A DNA stretch of 64,000 nucleotides from the NCBI GenBank assembly GCA_014529385.2, contig CM043944.1, positions 91,133,914 through 91,197,913 of the forward strand, written 5' to 3'. Shown here piece after piece: positions 1 through 11,900 of this stretch; the first letter of the stretch is position 1; every line of letters begins with the position of its first letter. Made by a program: the position numbers and the translations under genes. The DNA is from Adiantum capillus-veneris. Lineage: Eukaryota > Streptophyta > Polypodiopsida > Polypodiales > Pteridaceae. The notes beneath the pieces are model-generated. The model saw nothing but the letters and a program-made list of their open reading frames with translations, was not told where the DNA came from and searched no databases.

Positions 1-548
1 AGTACTGTCACTGACCCCTAAAAAGTAGCGGCAATTAATACCAAACTCTCTAAAGTAAAAAAACAGGGATATGTTGCATACTTCGAGGCTAAATTTCCTC
101 ATAAAGCTCGTCTCCGTCCTTATCTTATGAGAGCTTGCAAAGTAAAAGGAACTCCAATTGGGTTTAGCCTTGTAAATGATACCATCTCTGAGTAATCGAG
201 TAGCTTCACATTTTGTATTATTATCTTTGAAAGCATTTTAGTTGGGTGACATCTATAACATGTGGGATACCCATGCATCACCTGCATACGGTGCCAATGT
301 TAATTGAAAGTTGTGTGGTTTCCACGGGTGCATGTGAGGGTTACCTTCTCAATTATGGTTTTCAAAGTTCCCTGGCTTGAAGATGGCAGACTTATTGTTC
401 TTGTGGCTCTTAAATCTCTTAGACTTGTGTATAAAGTCTGTTCTATACTATGAATGGGAGTTATACCACCTTTTTATTGACATAGTGTCTAGTGTCTTTT
501 GTAATTTGAAAGAATTCTTTGGTCTTTATGTTATATTGGTTACTGGAA
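1..548. other. Unassigned sequence, no gene seen
   Basis: AT-rich sequence with short broken frames and no recognisable protein. The reading frames that enter the following CA tract are products of the tract itself. It may belong to a repeat that starts before the window. Confidence 0.5.
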
Positions 549-653
549 CACACACACACACAAGCACACACGTGCGCACGCACGTGTGCGTACACACACA
601 CACACGCAAGAACACACGTGCGCACGTACGTGTGCGTACACACACACACACAC

Positions 654-746
<93 letters not shown>
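549..746. repeat. (CA)n tract with CG-rich alternating inserts
   Basis: The tract opens with two similar blocks (about 563-640) in which CACGTGCGCACG-type alternating purine-pyrimidine sequence is embedded in CA repeats, followed by about 100 bases of uninterrupted CA. The whole stretch is almost strictly alternating. The long His-Thr and Cys-Val frames here are artefacts. Confidence 0.95.
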
Positions 747-748
<2 letters not shown>

Positions 749-840
749 TGTATGTGGATCTAATCTCATGCTCAAAGCTAGTGATGAAATCTGGAAAGAA
801 ACTTGAGAATGCAATATCCTCTAAATATATACTAATTTCA

Positions 841-849
<9 letters not shown>

Positions 850-902
<53 letters not shown>
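850..902. repeat. (CA)n microsatellite
   Basis: About 26 uninterrupted CA dinucleotides following a short TA stretch, roughly 100 bases after the larger CA tract. Confidence 0.95.
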
Positions 903-904
<2 letters not shown>

Positions 905-1044
905 AAACACATCTCATATCCCAATGTACTTTCTACTAGTAAGAAATTATAGAGTTGGATGAAAATGGGGTCTAATATCCCAATTAAATTAGGATGATGC
1001 AATTGATAACATGACTAATGCCAATGAAAACAAAAACAATGATA

Positions 1045-2371
1045 GTAGGGAGGAGAAAAAATCAAGCTCAAAGCCTCACTCTGATTCACCACATAACTAG
1101 GGGAGTTGGGGTACAAGAGGAGTGCCAAGAAGTGCAAGGAGAAGACTGACAATGTAAACCTCCATCACCCACAATCTGCTATTCAGATCCTCGATTTGTA
1201 TTTAACATACTTCCCCGTGCTTAGTGAAGAGATTCATTGGCAAGTAAGAGGAAGGCAGTAGAAGTTGAACAATTTATGATAACTTTGTTCGTGGTGAAGA
1301 ATGTTGATGTAGGAAGCCAACAGATTTGGGGTACAAGAAGAGCACCAAGAAGTGCAAGGAGAAGTTTGAGAATGCAAAGCCTCCGTCATTCTACAATTTT
1401 CTTTTTAGCTGCGTAGCTTGAGTTTAATGTACTGCCCATCACATCTTTGAGCAATCATTGATACAACTCTTTGTTTCTTACCTCAATCTAGCTTCTCATC
1501 TAACAATGAGGGGGATGATGAGGAAAATTCCATTGTTGATGTGGACGATGCAACAACAAGAAGACAATACCAAGACTGAGTGAAAACTAAGCTTAGAGAC
1601 TCAATTTGATCCACTACATAATCTATCACATGCTCCAACAATTAGAGAAAGAAGCACAATGTTCTTCTTTGAAGGCTTGCTAGAGAGGGTTAATCTCTGC
1701 TCCCCATCACATGCTTCACTCTTTTCTAGAGATCAACAAAAGAAGAGGAAGTGGAAGAACCCTACTAGCATGATGTCCTTATTTGAATATTTTCCAAAGA
1801 GAGTTATTTACAATCAAAAGAGAATTCCCATGAGTTGGGTGATCTTTGAGGACATCATTTACTCTCTTGCTTGCACACACCAAGCTCTATTGGCTTATTC
1901 CTCATATCAAGGGTTACACCAATTTCCTATGAAAATGCAAGGTTTTCATCAAGTACAAGCTAGACCTTGTTTCCACCAACACAAAAGTTAGAATCCCATG
2001 CATGCATGAAGAACTCATCATTCACTAAGACCAAGCTCTACTAGCTTATTCCTCAGATCAAAAGTTGCACCAATTGCATGTGAAAATGCAAGGTTTCTAG
2101 TAGATAGAAACAAGGCCTTATCATCAACACCAAAGTCTTCTTCCCATGCACGTATGAAGAACTCATCATTCATCAAAATGCATGCAACAGTCTCAATGCC
2201 CTTGGCATGAAGGGAATCCTCTGTGAACCCCACTAGAATAACTCTTGTCGCGGCTCCTCATATGAGTTGAAGTACCTCCCAAATGAGTATATTCATCACC
2301 AACAATATGGTCATCACCAAGACCATCACTTCTAGAGTCATATTCCTTGCATGAGTACTATTACGGGCACT
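1045..2371 (+). pseudogene. Decayed trihelix (GT-2-like) transcription factor remnant, copy 1
   Basis: No intact frame. Two segments (1103-1159 and 1323-1380) translate to LGYKRSAKKCKEK and LGYKKSTKKCKEKFEN, which closely match helix 3 of the GT-2/GTL1 trihelix DNA-binding domain. About 400 bases on, in the frame from 1659, residues KRKWKNPTSMMSLFEYF resemble the conserved segment that precedes the second trihelix in this family. The order is rearranged and the helix-3 segment is duplicated. Downstream (1880-2230) are two imperfect copies of a roughly 150-base unit. The copy at 37,301-38,365 has the same order, so this is a repeat that carries a gene fragment, not a live gene. It ends in GGCACTCC next to LTR A. 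The family match is from memory of the motif; an unrelated Lys-rich protein is possible. Confidence 0.5.
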
Positions 2372-2376
2372 CCCCC

Positions 2377-3252
2377 TATTGTCACGCAGATACACTGCTC
2401 ACAGTTGGTATCAGAGTGAGAACTAGGCCAACAAACAAGATGTCAACCAAAGACAGAGCTTGACCTGTAGGCGCATGGAAACAAACAGATGGGTGTCAAT
2501 CATCCACTCGACCTTCACTACCAAGGGAAATCATCTCAAAGCACACTATGTATATGCAACCGCTATCTTACCTACAACGTCTATGCTCACCAAACATGAC
2601 CTAACATTGTCGAATCGTCACAATACTCAAGGAGTAACCTCTACACCTATAGAGGACACTACCCTAAAGTCTCTAGCCCAATTTACTACCTGCAAACACT
2701 TGGTGCGGAAAACGCGTATGAAGATAGGTTGGAAATTATAGGTCACATATTCTCAACGTGATTAGGCCTAAAGTGTAGTTTAACTCGTCATGAACACAAT
2801 GATGTAAAGAAATCACAAAATGGATACACAGTTAGAGAGAAAACTCACTTCAAAGCTCATGGGAGAGTTCTTCACGAAGAGACCGGAATCATGCAAGCTT
2901 GGCATTGAAGCATAGCTCTAGCCATTGCTAACATGATGGTGTAATTGCCTTCACAATGTAGCTTCCGTAGTGCACGTATAGAGTAGAAGAAGGCACGCTT
3001 AGTTGAGCTCAAGAAGATGATTAATTCAAAAGTTGTCTTAGGGTTACTAAAATTGGCTTATATACATTAGTCGTGGAGGTACTTAACTAATCAAAATTAC
3101 CTCCTACTTTCTACCATGGGTTCCGTTGATCTACATATATAATAATTTATAATCTCAAAATTTGATTGAGTCCCAAAAAATATTCATAATTGAGTCCTTC
3201 AAATTAAGTAATACAAAAAATGGTGTAGCTTTCCCGTGTTCAATTGTCAACA
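2377..3252 (-). mobile_element. LTR A: 3' LTR of a minus-strand Ty3-type element
   Basis: 876 bases. Read on the minus strand it starts TGTTGACAATTG and ends ...GTGACAATA, close to TG...CA. It aligns end to end with LTR B (21,605-24,154) once the solo LTR inside B is removed; shared blocks include ACACGGGAAAGCTACACC near one end and GCAGATACACTGCTC near the other. A purine-rich tract abuts its 5' end (minus strand), which marks it as a 3' LTR with its interior at higher coordinates. The left flank is the trihelix repeat. A and B are in opposite orientation, so they belong to different insertions. Confidence 0.75.
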
Positions 3253-3267
3253 TTCCCCCCCTCTGCA
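3253..3267 (-). promoter_or_regulatory. Polypurine tract of the LTR A element
   Basis: The minus strand reads GCAGAGGGGGGGAA directly before TGTTGAC of the LTR. This is the expected position and composition for the plus-strand primer of an LTR retrotransposon. Confidence 0.7.
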
Positions 3268-3268
3268 T

Positions 3269-3799
3269 TCATGTCCTCCTTGACATGATCTTTCCATGTG
3301 TCAAGGCCTTGTCTTTGTAATTCTTCTGGCCCTTGTGTTTTGAGTTTGTAGCAGTCTTTTTTTGTTTTTGTCGATAGAAACTTAGTGGCTTTAGCAAATT
3401 TAGATAGGACTCATATCTGATGTTGCCCATTGTGACTGTAGGGCCAAAGATTCTGTTGCCGTATGTAAAGAAGCCAATGTTAAAGGCTTCCTTGAACGCC
3501 TGCATATGGTATCTTGGCAAGAAAATTACTCTTTGATAGAACATGTGTAGAACCTCCGAGGATGGCTGCTTTGATAGATCATAAGTCATTTTGGTGAAGG
3601 CTTCGCCCGTTGATAATAATGTTGAGTCCGTTGCTTTGGACGGCATAAACACTTTGAACCAAGCCAAGAGAATCTTGCATATCTTTCTGATCATCACACA
3701 CATCAAGTCAAGAGAGCTAGTGAAAATATTAATGGTGCCCTTTAGGGTTTTTGCCATATATGAGACACTTATTCTCTCTCCCTCTGTAGGTGGTGGCAT
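3269..3799 (-). CDS. 176-codon ORF next to the 3' LTR, function unknown
   Basis: An uninterrupted ATG-initiated frame of 176 codons that ends two bases before the polypurine tract of the LTR A element. That position, after pol and directly before the 3' LTR, is where Tat/Athila-type plant elements carry an extra 3' ORF. The protein has a hydrophobic stretch around residues 22-50 (INIFTSSLDLMCVMI onward), an aromatic middle, and a strongly basic C-terminus rich in Lys/Gln/Thr. I do not recognise a family. It is unusual here for lacking stops while nearby pol remnants are broken. It could be an env-like or accessory ORF of the element, a captured fragment, or a chance frame. Confidence 0.4.
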   Translation of the reverse strand: MPPPTEGERISVSYMAKTLKGTINIFTSSLDLMCVMIRKICKILLAWFKVFMPSKATDSTLLSTGEAFTKMTYDLSKQPSSEVLHMFYQRVIFLPRYHMQAFKEAFNIGFFTYGNRIFGPTVTMGNIRYESYLNLLKPLSFYRQKQKKTATNSKHKGQKNYKDKALTHGKIMSRRT

Positions 3800-4225
3800 T
3801 GTAAGGTGTGAGCTTTGTCCTAGAGTACAGAGGAAAGGTGGAATTACCCCACATGCAATGGTGCAAGGCTGTAGAGATACTTAAATCTCATTTCATGAAT
3901 GAATAAACCAAATTCTATTTTGCATTACATTTCTCTTGTTTATAGTGAGCTTGTGATGGCTTAGCAACAACTCAAGATCGTGTTTATGAGTCCAAGCTAG
4001 TTGATCTTGGAACCTAATTTTCTTGAGTGATAATCTAGCCAACACACACTCACTTGTGTGCATGATGTTTCACTTTCATCCATCCTAGCGAGCACAATCC
4101 CATTCCCATTAAGTGGTATCAAAGCTACATGGTTTGCTAGCTAGGTTTGTTACTATGCTTTTGTGTGATAATGTAATTAGCATTTCTATTAGGCTTTTCT
4201 TCTCTTTAATTGGTTCATGATTAGG

Positions 4226-4960
4226 CTATGTGTGGGCAAGTTCATGGTGGTCTTTTACTATGGACTGTTCAATTAATTCTTGGAGGCATGCCTCCTCTTC
4301 TGCCTTTAGGGGCTGTTCCTTTTCTTCTTGAATGTGTAAATGCTCCTCCAGGTGCTTTGGATCTTCTACACCTTCATGGATTTCCATGGGCTCATTCTGT
4401 GCATTGATGCTAAGGTCAGTAGGACCTGGCTGCGTCTCTTGTAACCTTGCTTCCTCTACTTCTTCCCAAAGTTTCAATAGATTTTGTTGCATAAGGTCGC
4501 TTTTTTTGTGTGGCTTCCTTTGCTTGATCAACTAACATCTCTTGTATCTTCTCTAGTTAAAGCTTGAGCTAGTCATTCTCTTTTTGAAGCTCTTAATGTT
4601 GGGTCATCAATCTTTCTTCCACGGCTGAGGATCATTCTGCCATATATATCCTTTTTCTTTGTTCCAGTCTTAATTCTTTTTGTAGTGCAATGACCTACTT
4701 GGATTTTTGTCTGCTCTTGCACTTGCTACTGCAATCCTTGGGGTTGCTCTGAGACTTTGTATTGTCAGATCCTGGAGCTCTAATTTAGCTTTTAGCTCCA
4801 CCACCTCATCCTATTCCTCTTGTCTTTCTCGTCATGTAGAATCTTTATCTCACTTGAGACATCTACCATCTGCAGTGTAGGGTGTCTCACTCATTCTCAG
4901 CATCCCTTAGTGTTTTAATGAGAGACTCAAGCTCTCTCTAGCTGTGAATAATGAAAATAA
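4226..4960 (-). pseudogene. Coiled-coil-rich ORF remnant of the LTR A element
   Basis: On the minus strand, 4226-4531 is open for 101 codons (no ATG at its start; it begins at a TTG). It encodes a Glu/Gln/Leu-rich helical sequence with patterns such as LWEEVEEARLQE and EEKEQPLKAEEEACLQ. Further upstream (4540-4960) broken frames keep the same Glu/Lys/Leu character. It lies upstream of the 176-codon ORF on the same strand, so both probably belong to one element. Coiled-coil composition alone does not identify a function. Confidence 0.35.
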
Positions 4961-5397
4961 GGTAATAAGTGGGGCTCATAATATCTTATACCGAGGGTCC
5001 TTGGACCACTTGCCACAAAATTCAACATGTGATCCTATCTCATCGTAAAATGCACTTTAAGCTCAAAAAATTTCTTCACTTGGACTCCTTTTGTCCCATT
5101 TTTGGAAAATTTGTCATTTCGTCCAAAAACTGGTCGGATCGGGCTTTTTGGAACATCTTCATAATTGCACCCCAACTTCACCATATGTTGCCCTTGACTT
5201 GCTGAGCACTCCTATATTTTTCTTTTGTCATTCCGTCTCCATCTCACTTGATTTTATAATTTTCTTTGTTTTTCTCTAGATAATTAGCTGAAATAAAAGG
5301 AAAATAACTAAATTAACCCAAAAATACAAAAAGAAAAAGAAAAATAAAACACACAATAAACGCTATGTACAATCATTTGTAATATTTTGGCCTGAAC

Positions 5398-6655
5398 ATG
5401 GCTCAAACACATTCCATTATTATGGAAGAGCCAACAATAGGAGATCAAGCTGAAGAGAAAGCAACTTTACAAGCCGTTATTGACAACCCTAATGCTCGCC
5501 AACAATATGCAGTCATTCAAGCACCAGGATCGTGCCAAGGTGAACAAATAAAATTCTTTATTGATTGTTGAAGCGCACACTCATTTCTCTCTCCTAGTAT
5601 CCTGCTAAAAGGGTAATTGTAGAACTAGCAAACGGAAAGGAAGTCCTAACTCAGCATACACCACGACATGTAGAATTTGAACTAGGGGGATACTCCACCA
5701 CTTTACCTCTAGGGATTTACGATGGGATATTGGGGATGGACTGGTCGAAGCAAAACCAAGCTCATATTACTGTGCACAAGGTAATTTTACTTTACAGACG
5801 AACTAGGGAATGAAGTTCTAGTTCAAGGAAAGAATGGGAAACCTAAAGCTCAATTACTCAAGGCTAGTAGACTTCTTAAGGGTTTACAAAAGGGTCAACA
5901 GACCTATGCAATTAAACCCAACAAGGTAGAAGACACAAATTCAAACTTTCAACCTGATTGGTTGAGAGAGTATTCATATGTGTTCCATGAGGATCTTACA
6001 AGTCTTCCACCACCTAGAGAAGTTGATCATGAATTTGAGACTATCCCTGGTTGTGAACCCGTTTCAAAGAGACCATATAAAATGTCACTCCCTAAAGCAG
6101 TTGAGCTCAAAGAGCAACTTAGGAAATTTATTGAGCAAGGATTTATCCGACCAAGTACTTGTCCTTGGGGTGCTCCAGTCCTTTCCAAAAGAAGAAGGAT
6201 GGTTCTTTATGAATTTGCATAGACTACTGCGGGCTTAATCAAGTTACAGTTAAGAACAAGTACCCCATTCCTAGGATTGTTGAACTATTGGATAGGCTTC
6301 ATAGGGCTAAGATCTTCACATATTGATCTTAGATCTGGTTATTATCAGATAAGGATAAAAGAATTAGACATTCCAAAGATAGCTTTCCAATACTAGGTAT
6401 GGGCATTATGACTTCACAGTAATGTCTTTTGGTATTACTAATGCTCCTGCAAGCTTCAATTGACCAATGCAAGATGTTTTCAGACCCTACCTAGATGATT
6501 TTGTCTTGGTTTTCTTTGATGATATCTTGATCTATTCTAAAGATGAGGCATATCATGAAGAGCACGTTCATAAAGTATTACAGCTCTTACGATAGCATCA
6601 ACTTTATGCTAAGAAGAGTAAATATACCTTTTGTTCTTCCCAAGAGCATCCTTTG
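5398..6655 (+). pseudogene. Truncated Ty3/gypsy protease-RT fragment
   Basis: A plus-strand polyprotein fragment with many stops and shifts. The protease begins near 5490; its active-site region reads FIDC followed by a stop where FIDSG is expected. 5962-6222 is the best open piece: an RT entry region with EHEFETIPG-type sequence (here DHEFETIPGCEPVSKRPYK) and QGFIRPSTCPWGAPVL. Beyond this, broken frames give [12 protein letters not shown] and a catalytic FFDDILIYS. Similarity stops abruptly near 6655, before RNase H. No LTR is seen on either side. It is in the opposite orientation to the LTR A element, so it is a separate fragment. Confidence 0.8.
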
Positions 6656-8825
6656 ACCACTCTTACACCTCTCTTACACACCCACCATTCTTGCACACAT
6701 GACAATTATCTATTCGTCCAAACGTTAATCACCTCCATAATCTCATGGAAAATAAAGAGGCCCTCCTAGACCCCATCCTCTTTCTAATGATCAATTGACA
6801 TACTTTGAGAGCCTAATTTAATTGTTTTGGAATGAAATTGATGGTCAATTTTGACTAATGAATGATGTGTGTGTCAAGATTAAGCTTGATTTGCAACAAG
6901 ATTACTTGTGTGTGCATAACAATCATAGAGTGTGTAATGCACCAAAGAGGAAAAAACTGCAGTAAAATTCAAGTTTGTGTGCACCTAATCTTGACTGTTT
7001 TCATGCATAGAAATTGATGGAATTGATGATATATGATTATGGAATCATGTAATTGATGTAAATGTTAGGCAATTCACATCATTGGATATGCCTATTTACC
7101 AAAAATTGGGGCAAAGATTGAGTGTGTGTGCCCAATTGGAGACCACTTGATTTTTAATGATTGATGGTCAATTGGGGATTTTTGTGCTTATTTTTGGAGT
7201 GTGTGCATTTCTTGATTGGGTCCAAATAGTGTTAATTTTTGAGAAATTGAGCATGCATGTATTTGTTTATGCTTGATCAAGTATGCAATTTGAGCGTTGC
7301 AATGTGCAATTGATGTATTTTTTGCATACAATTGTGGTCTAAATTTGGGTGTGTGTGCCTACTCAATGACATTGGATATCCAAATTAGGGATGAATAATT
7401 GGTAGCAATTACCAATTATGATGATTAAAAGACCTAAATAGGTGGTGTGTATGTAATTGATTGACTTGGGATGATTCAATTGGTACCCAATTGAAGATGA
7501 TTTTTTGACCATTTTCATGTACGCCAATTTGATATGGAAAAAATTTCATTAATTTGTTCATTTACAAGTTTCCATGATCACGAGTATATAGGCATGCAAA
7601 TCATAATGACAAATTCAATTAAATTTGGATGATTAGGGATATTGGATGTGAGAAATTCATGACTACAATGATTGATAATTGACTATGGAGTTGCAATTGA
7701 GAAAAAACTTTGTGCACTACATTGTGTGTATGGAATGATTGATCTACAATAACCTTTAAGACCAATTTTTATGAACTTGCATTATGGTTTAATTGGGGAA
7801 TGTGTGTCCTATTTGATTTATGTATACACTATGAATCGGATTAGCATGAAGTTAGGGATGCCAAAATGAAAGAGCTTTTGTGATGAATGTCCATAGAGAT
7901 TCATGCTTGAATTGATTGAATATGAAGAATTTCACATTATTTGTGTCCAGAAATGTGTGTGATCAATAATTTAATTGACTAATTTTTTGGTGCATATGGC
8001 CCATGCATGTACAAAAGAACATCATCAAGATGGCATTGTTGAGATGGAGTTGAGCACCAATTTTTGGCATACATTTCAATTGAAGAAAGATAGACAATAT
8101 TAAGATTAAGTGAATATGCATAGTGCTTTTAAGTGTGTAAACCATATCGCATGTGCACTTATGAAACGGTAAAATGATCTAAAAGATGCAATGAATAGAG
8201 TTGTGGTTGCTAGAACTTATATGCAACAATTTTGAGTTGTGGATTGGTATATTTGAATAGTTGAGCATAAAAATTGTCAAGGAAATTTTGACTTGTACCT
8301 AGAGTGATTCAACGATCAAGTGCCTTATGGCTTGATGTTGCACACCCAAGGTGACTCCCTCTTATATGATTCCATTGCCATTTTTTCATGTCTCACAACA
8401 CACACTCTGTGAGAATGCCCTCTCAAAAAAATAAAGGTATAATAAGAAAAAAAAGGAGAGAAAGAAACTCAATGTTGCTTCTCTAGATAGCGGTGTTCAT
8501 GACCACACACGCACACACAATCCACCCATGCCATCTCATGACCTACACACACATTCACGATCCCAATTGTACTCTAGTCAATCACTCACATGGAATATTT
8601 TAGCATGTTTGTGAGCACCCAACTTACTCTCATTTATTCTTTGCCTACTGCTTGCCAACTGATCCGCCAATATGGTCCCACACACCCCTTCCAGCTTGCC
8701 TACCTTGTTCTACTCGAAGCCTCAAGTTTACCTAGAATCCTACTCACATTTGAGGAGTGACTTGCCTAATAGTGGAAATGGCAAGTACCCACTGACGTGA
8801 AACCATCTCTTGTACTGCAACTTTC
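6656..8825. other. AT-rich non-coding stretch
   Basis: No supported coding region. The sequence is rich in recurring short words such as AATTGATG and TGTGTGTGCC that reappear irregularly, which suggests an old, diverged internally repetitive element. The one longer frame (7963-8145, minus) has no recognisable features. Confidence 0.4.
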
Positions 8826-8834
8826 CCACAATAT
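8826..8834. repeat. Target-site duplication, 3' side of LINE
   Basis: CCACAATAT lies immediately before the T-rich (minus-strand A-rich) tail of the LINE. The same nine bases occur at 14,751-14,759 next to the LINE 5' end. Confidence 0.7.
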
Positions 8835-8979
8835 ATTTTTTTCTTTTTAAGAAGAGTGGAGTTGTATTAGAAAATAAATTTACAAAGGGAGGAACTTCCC
8901 ATAGGTAAGGGGTGGAACAACCCTGCTACTAAGCAACTTTTTACAAGAGGTAAAGCATTCTAAACCTAGCATGGTGGTA

Positions 8980-11900
8980 TATCAGAGGGGAAACAGAGTG
9001 CACCATTTCTGCCAATGAATTGATTGTAACATAGATGATACAGACAAGTCCTGTGTAAGAGCTTCTTGAACTTTTCTACAAATCTTGAGGGGAGAATACC
9101 TTAAGTTAGACTTAAGGAAACAAAGGGGATATACAGACTGGCTATTGTACAGAGAAGTATTCCTTTGATTCCATATAAACCACAGTAGGTAACCTCTCCA
9201 GATGGTCCACAATGGAATGTCTAGACCTCTGCAGCTCCCCAATAAGAAATCTTTGAAGTCAATAGCTTTTAATTAATTTGGCTGCTTACAATCTGTATGG
9301 CTCTTAGTAATTCCTCATTAGCTTTACAATTGAACCATAGGTGTAGTTTATCTTCAACAACTTTATGACATCTTTAACAAACTTCATTACTTACTCCTGC
9401 TTTGAGTGCTCTGTTTCCAGTCCAAATTCCATTATGAATGATTAGCCACATGAGGGTAGAGTTCTTTATCTCCAAAGGAAACACCGATAGACATTTAATC
9501 CTATAGGTCCATTGCTTCCTACTCCAGCCTATCTTCCAGATTTTGTTTAATCTTTTCTTTATGTCCTCTTCTACTCCTACCTTGGGGCAAAACTGCTTGT
9601 ATACATCTTCAGTCAGCTTGCCCAACCTGTTTGCTGCTTGTGTAGCTCTGTGGGGGACAGTGAACTGTACCAGCTTCAATTTTACTGTCTCCAGAAAACA
9701 TTTGTCTAGGGAGATTGGGATTGAGAATTGCAAATGGAGTTGCCTGTTTGTCTTCAGTTTTCCATGGAGGAGAATATCAGCCCAATATCTAATGCCTGCT
9801 TTATGACATTTGTGAGCTTTCTGCAAGGTAAAACACAGGATTTTCATGCAAAAAAACCAAACCATAAAGAGTCCTGTAGAAAAATGGAGTGGTTAGCATA
9901 GGCCCTCTGCTGAGGGTTTTCATTGTGCTTTGATAGTATTCCAAGCTAGCCACATTCTACAAACCAGCTTAGACCCTACTGGATGCAAATTAAATGTTGA
10001 AAGCAGGATCTCTCTGAGGTGAAAATTTGACAAGGATTTGTAGCTTGAATATGTGAATTTCTGAATATCCCTTTTGATAAGTGCATCCGAGTAGTCTTTG
10101 GATTATGAGGCTCTATAAATTCACTTGGCAGCCAGTTTGGTGGATAATCTCTCAAGATTAAGAAGTCCAAGCCCCCCTTTATCTTTTGGCAGACAAAAGA
10201 TTTCCCAAGTGACTTTGGATAGCCTTTTGTGAGCATTATCTCCTCCCCACAAAAAGTTCCTTGCCATAGTAAAGATATGGTTAATCTGGTATTTAGCTGG
10301 GGACCAGCAAGACAAAAAGTAAACGAGTAGGGTATTAGATAATGATTGAAAATAAAAGCTCTGGATGAAATGGAGGAGTGTGCATGCTGCCATTTACCCA
10401 ACTTCTGTTTGAACTTAGCTAAGACCCATTCCCATCTCTGTTCAAAACATACTTTAAATCCCATTGGTATGCCAAGCAGCCTAAAGATTTCTCCATTCTT
10501 GAGTTCATGGAAACTACAGATAGTGACTACCTGAGGAGTCTGACCATAAGAACTTCTGTACCCTGTTTTGTTGTGATTTATCATTGAGCCACTGGCTTTG
10601 CAGAAGGTGTCCAAACACTGCCAGAATTGTGTAGCTGAAGCACTATCATTAGCAATTATTGAGTTAGTGTCATCTGCAAACTGTTGCAGTACAAGATCTC
10701 TATCCATCCCTGTATATTCAATCCCTGCATGCTTCCTTTGTCTAGTGAATTTTTCACTAACCAGTCAAGAGAGTCAGAGTAGATAACATAAAGTAAAGGA
10801 GCTATAGGAAAGCCTTGCCTGATAGATCTCTTTAGAGTAAACACTTCAAATAAATCTCCATTAATGGCAATTCTCGCACAGGCATTACCAAATAAAATTT
10901 GAACAAATTTTATGAAGGGCTTTCCAAAACCAATATCAAACAGGGATTGAAAGATGAAGTCCCATTTTGTTCTATCATAGGCTTTATCAAAGTCAATCTT
11001 AAAGAAAAGGAACTCTTGATCACTGTCCTGAGCATACTCCATGGCTTCCCACAGAGTAATGATAGCATCCAATATATATCTTCCCTTTATAAAACCCTTC
11101 TGCTCTGGAAGTATGATATACTTCATGTGTTCACTCAGCCTTCTAGCTAGGGACAAAGAGAAAATCTTGTAAATAGAAGTCAGACAAGTAATAGGTATCC
11201 AGTTACCTAGGTCTTCCTTTTCCCCTCTTTTATGAATGAGCTTGATGACACCAGTGTTCATAGAGGTAGATAGGGCTCCTACCTTTAAAGCCTCCTTCCA
11301 AATAGACAAGAGATAGGGCATTAGAAAATTCTTATAAATTTTAAAGAACTCATTTGGAATTCCATCTATGCCTGGAGATTTGCCATCTTTTAAAGCATCA
11401 ATGGTGTTTCTCAGCTCCCCCTCAGTTAGGGGCTGATCCATCACTTTAGTTGTAGTCTCAGACACACTTTTTTCCTTGCCTTAGCAATAGTGGCTCTGGC
11501 ATCTGTGATATCAGCCCCTCTTTTGGGAGGGGAGGAGAAAATATCAGCAAAATAATTCTTGGTAAACTTTAGGTTATCTTTATGAGAAGCTGTCTGAATA
11601 CTATTCTAATCCTTAAGCAAAGGGATGAAGTCTCTGATCTTCTTTTTCTTAAGCAGATTGAACATTTTATTATCAGGTTTGTTGATTTTACCTGCCCAAA
11701 ATTCTCTTGTCCATTGGAGAGAGGCTTCAGCAGCTAGGAGCTCCTCTTCTCTAAGATTGGCTTTTAGATCATCTAAGAGGGGAGATGGAGGACTACTAGG
11801 ACAAGACAGAGCTTTAAGCTCTTCTATGTTTTTTTTTATCATCATCCTTCTATTTTCTCTAATGACCCTAGATTTGTTTTTAAAACCAGTAAGAAGTGTC

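Noticed and set aside
377-906. Long His-Thr and Cys-Val reading frames
   Set aside because: They are translations of the CA microsatellite in several frames and on both strands.
2406-2416. TGGTATCAGAG as an initiator-Met primer-binding site at 2.4 kb
   Set aside because: It lies inside LTR A, and the corresponding position in LTR B reads differently. The element's primer site is of the TGGTGCCG type, so the match is coincidental.
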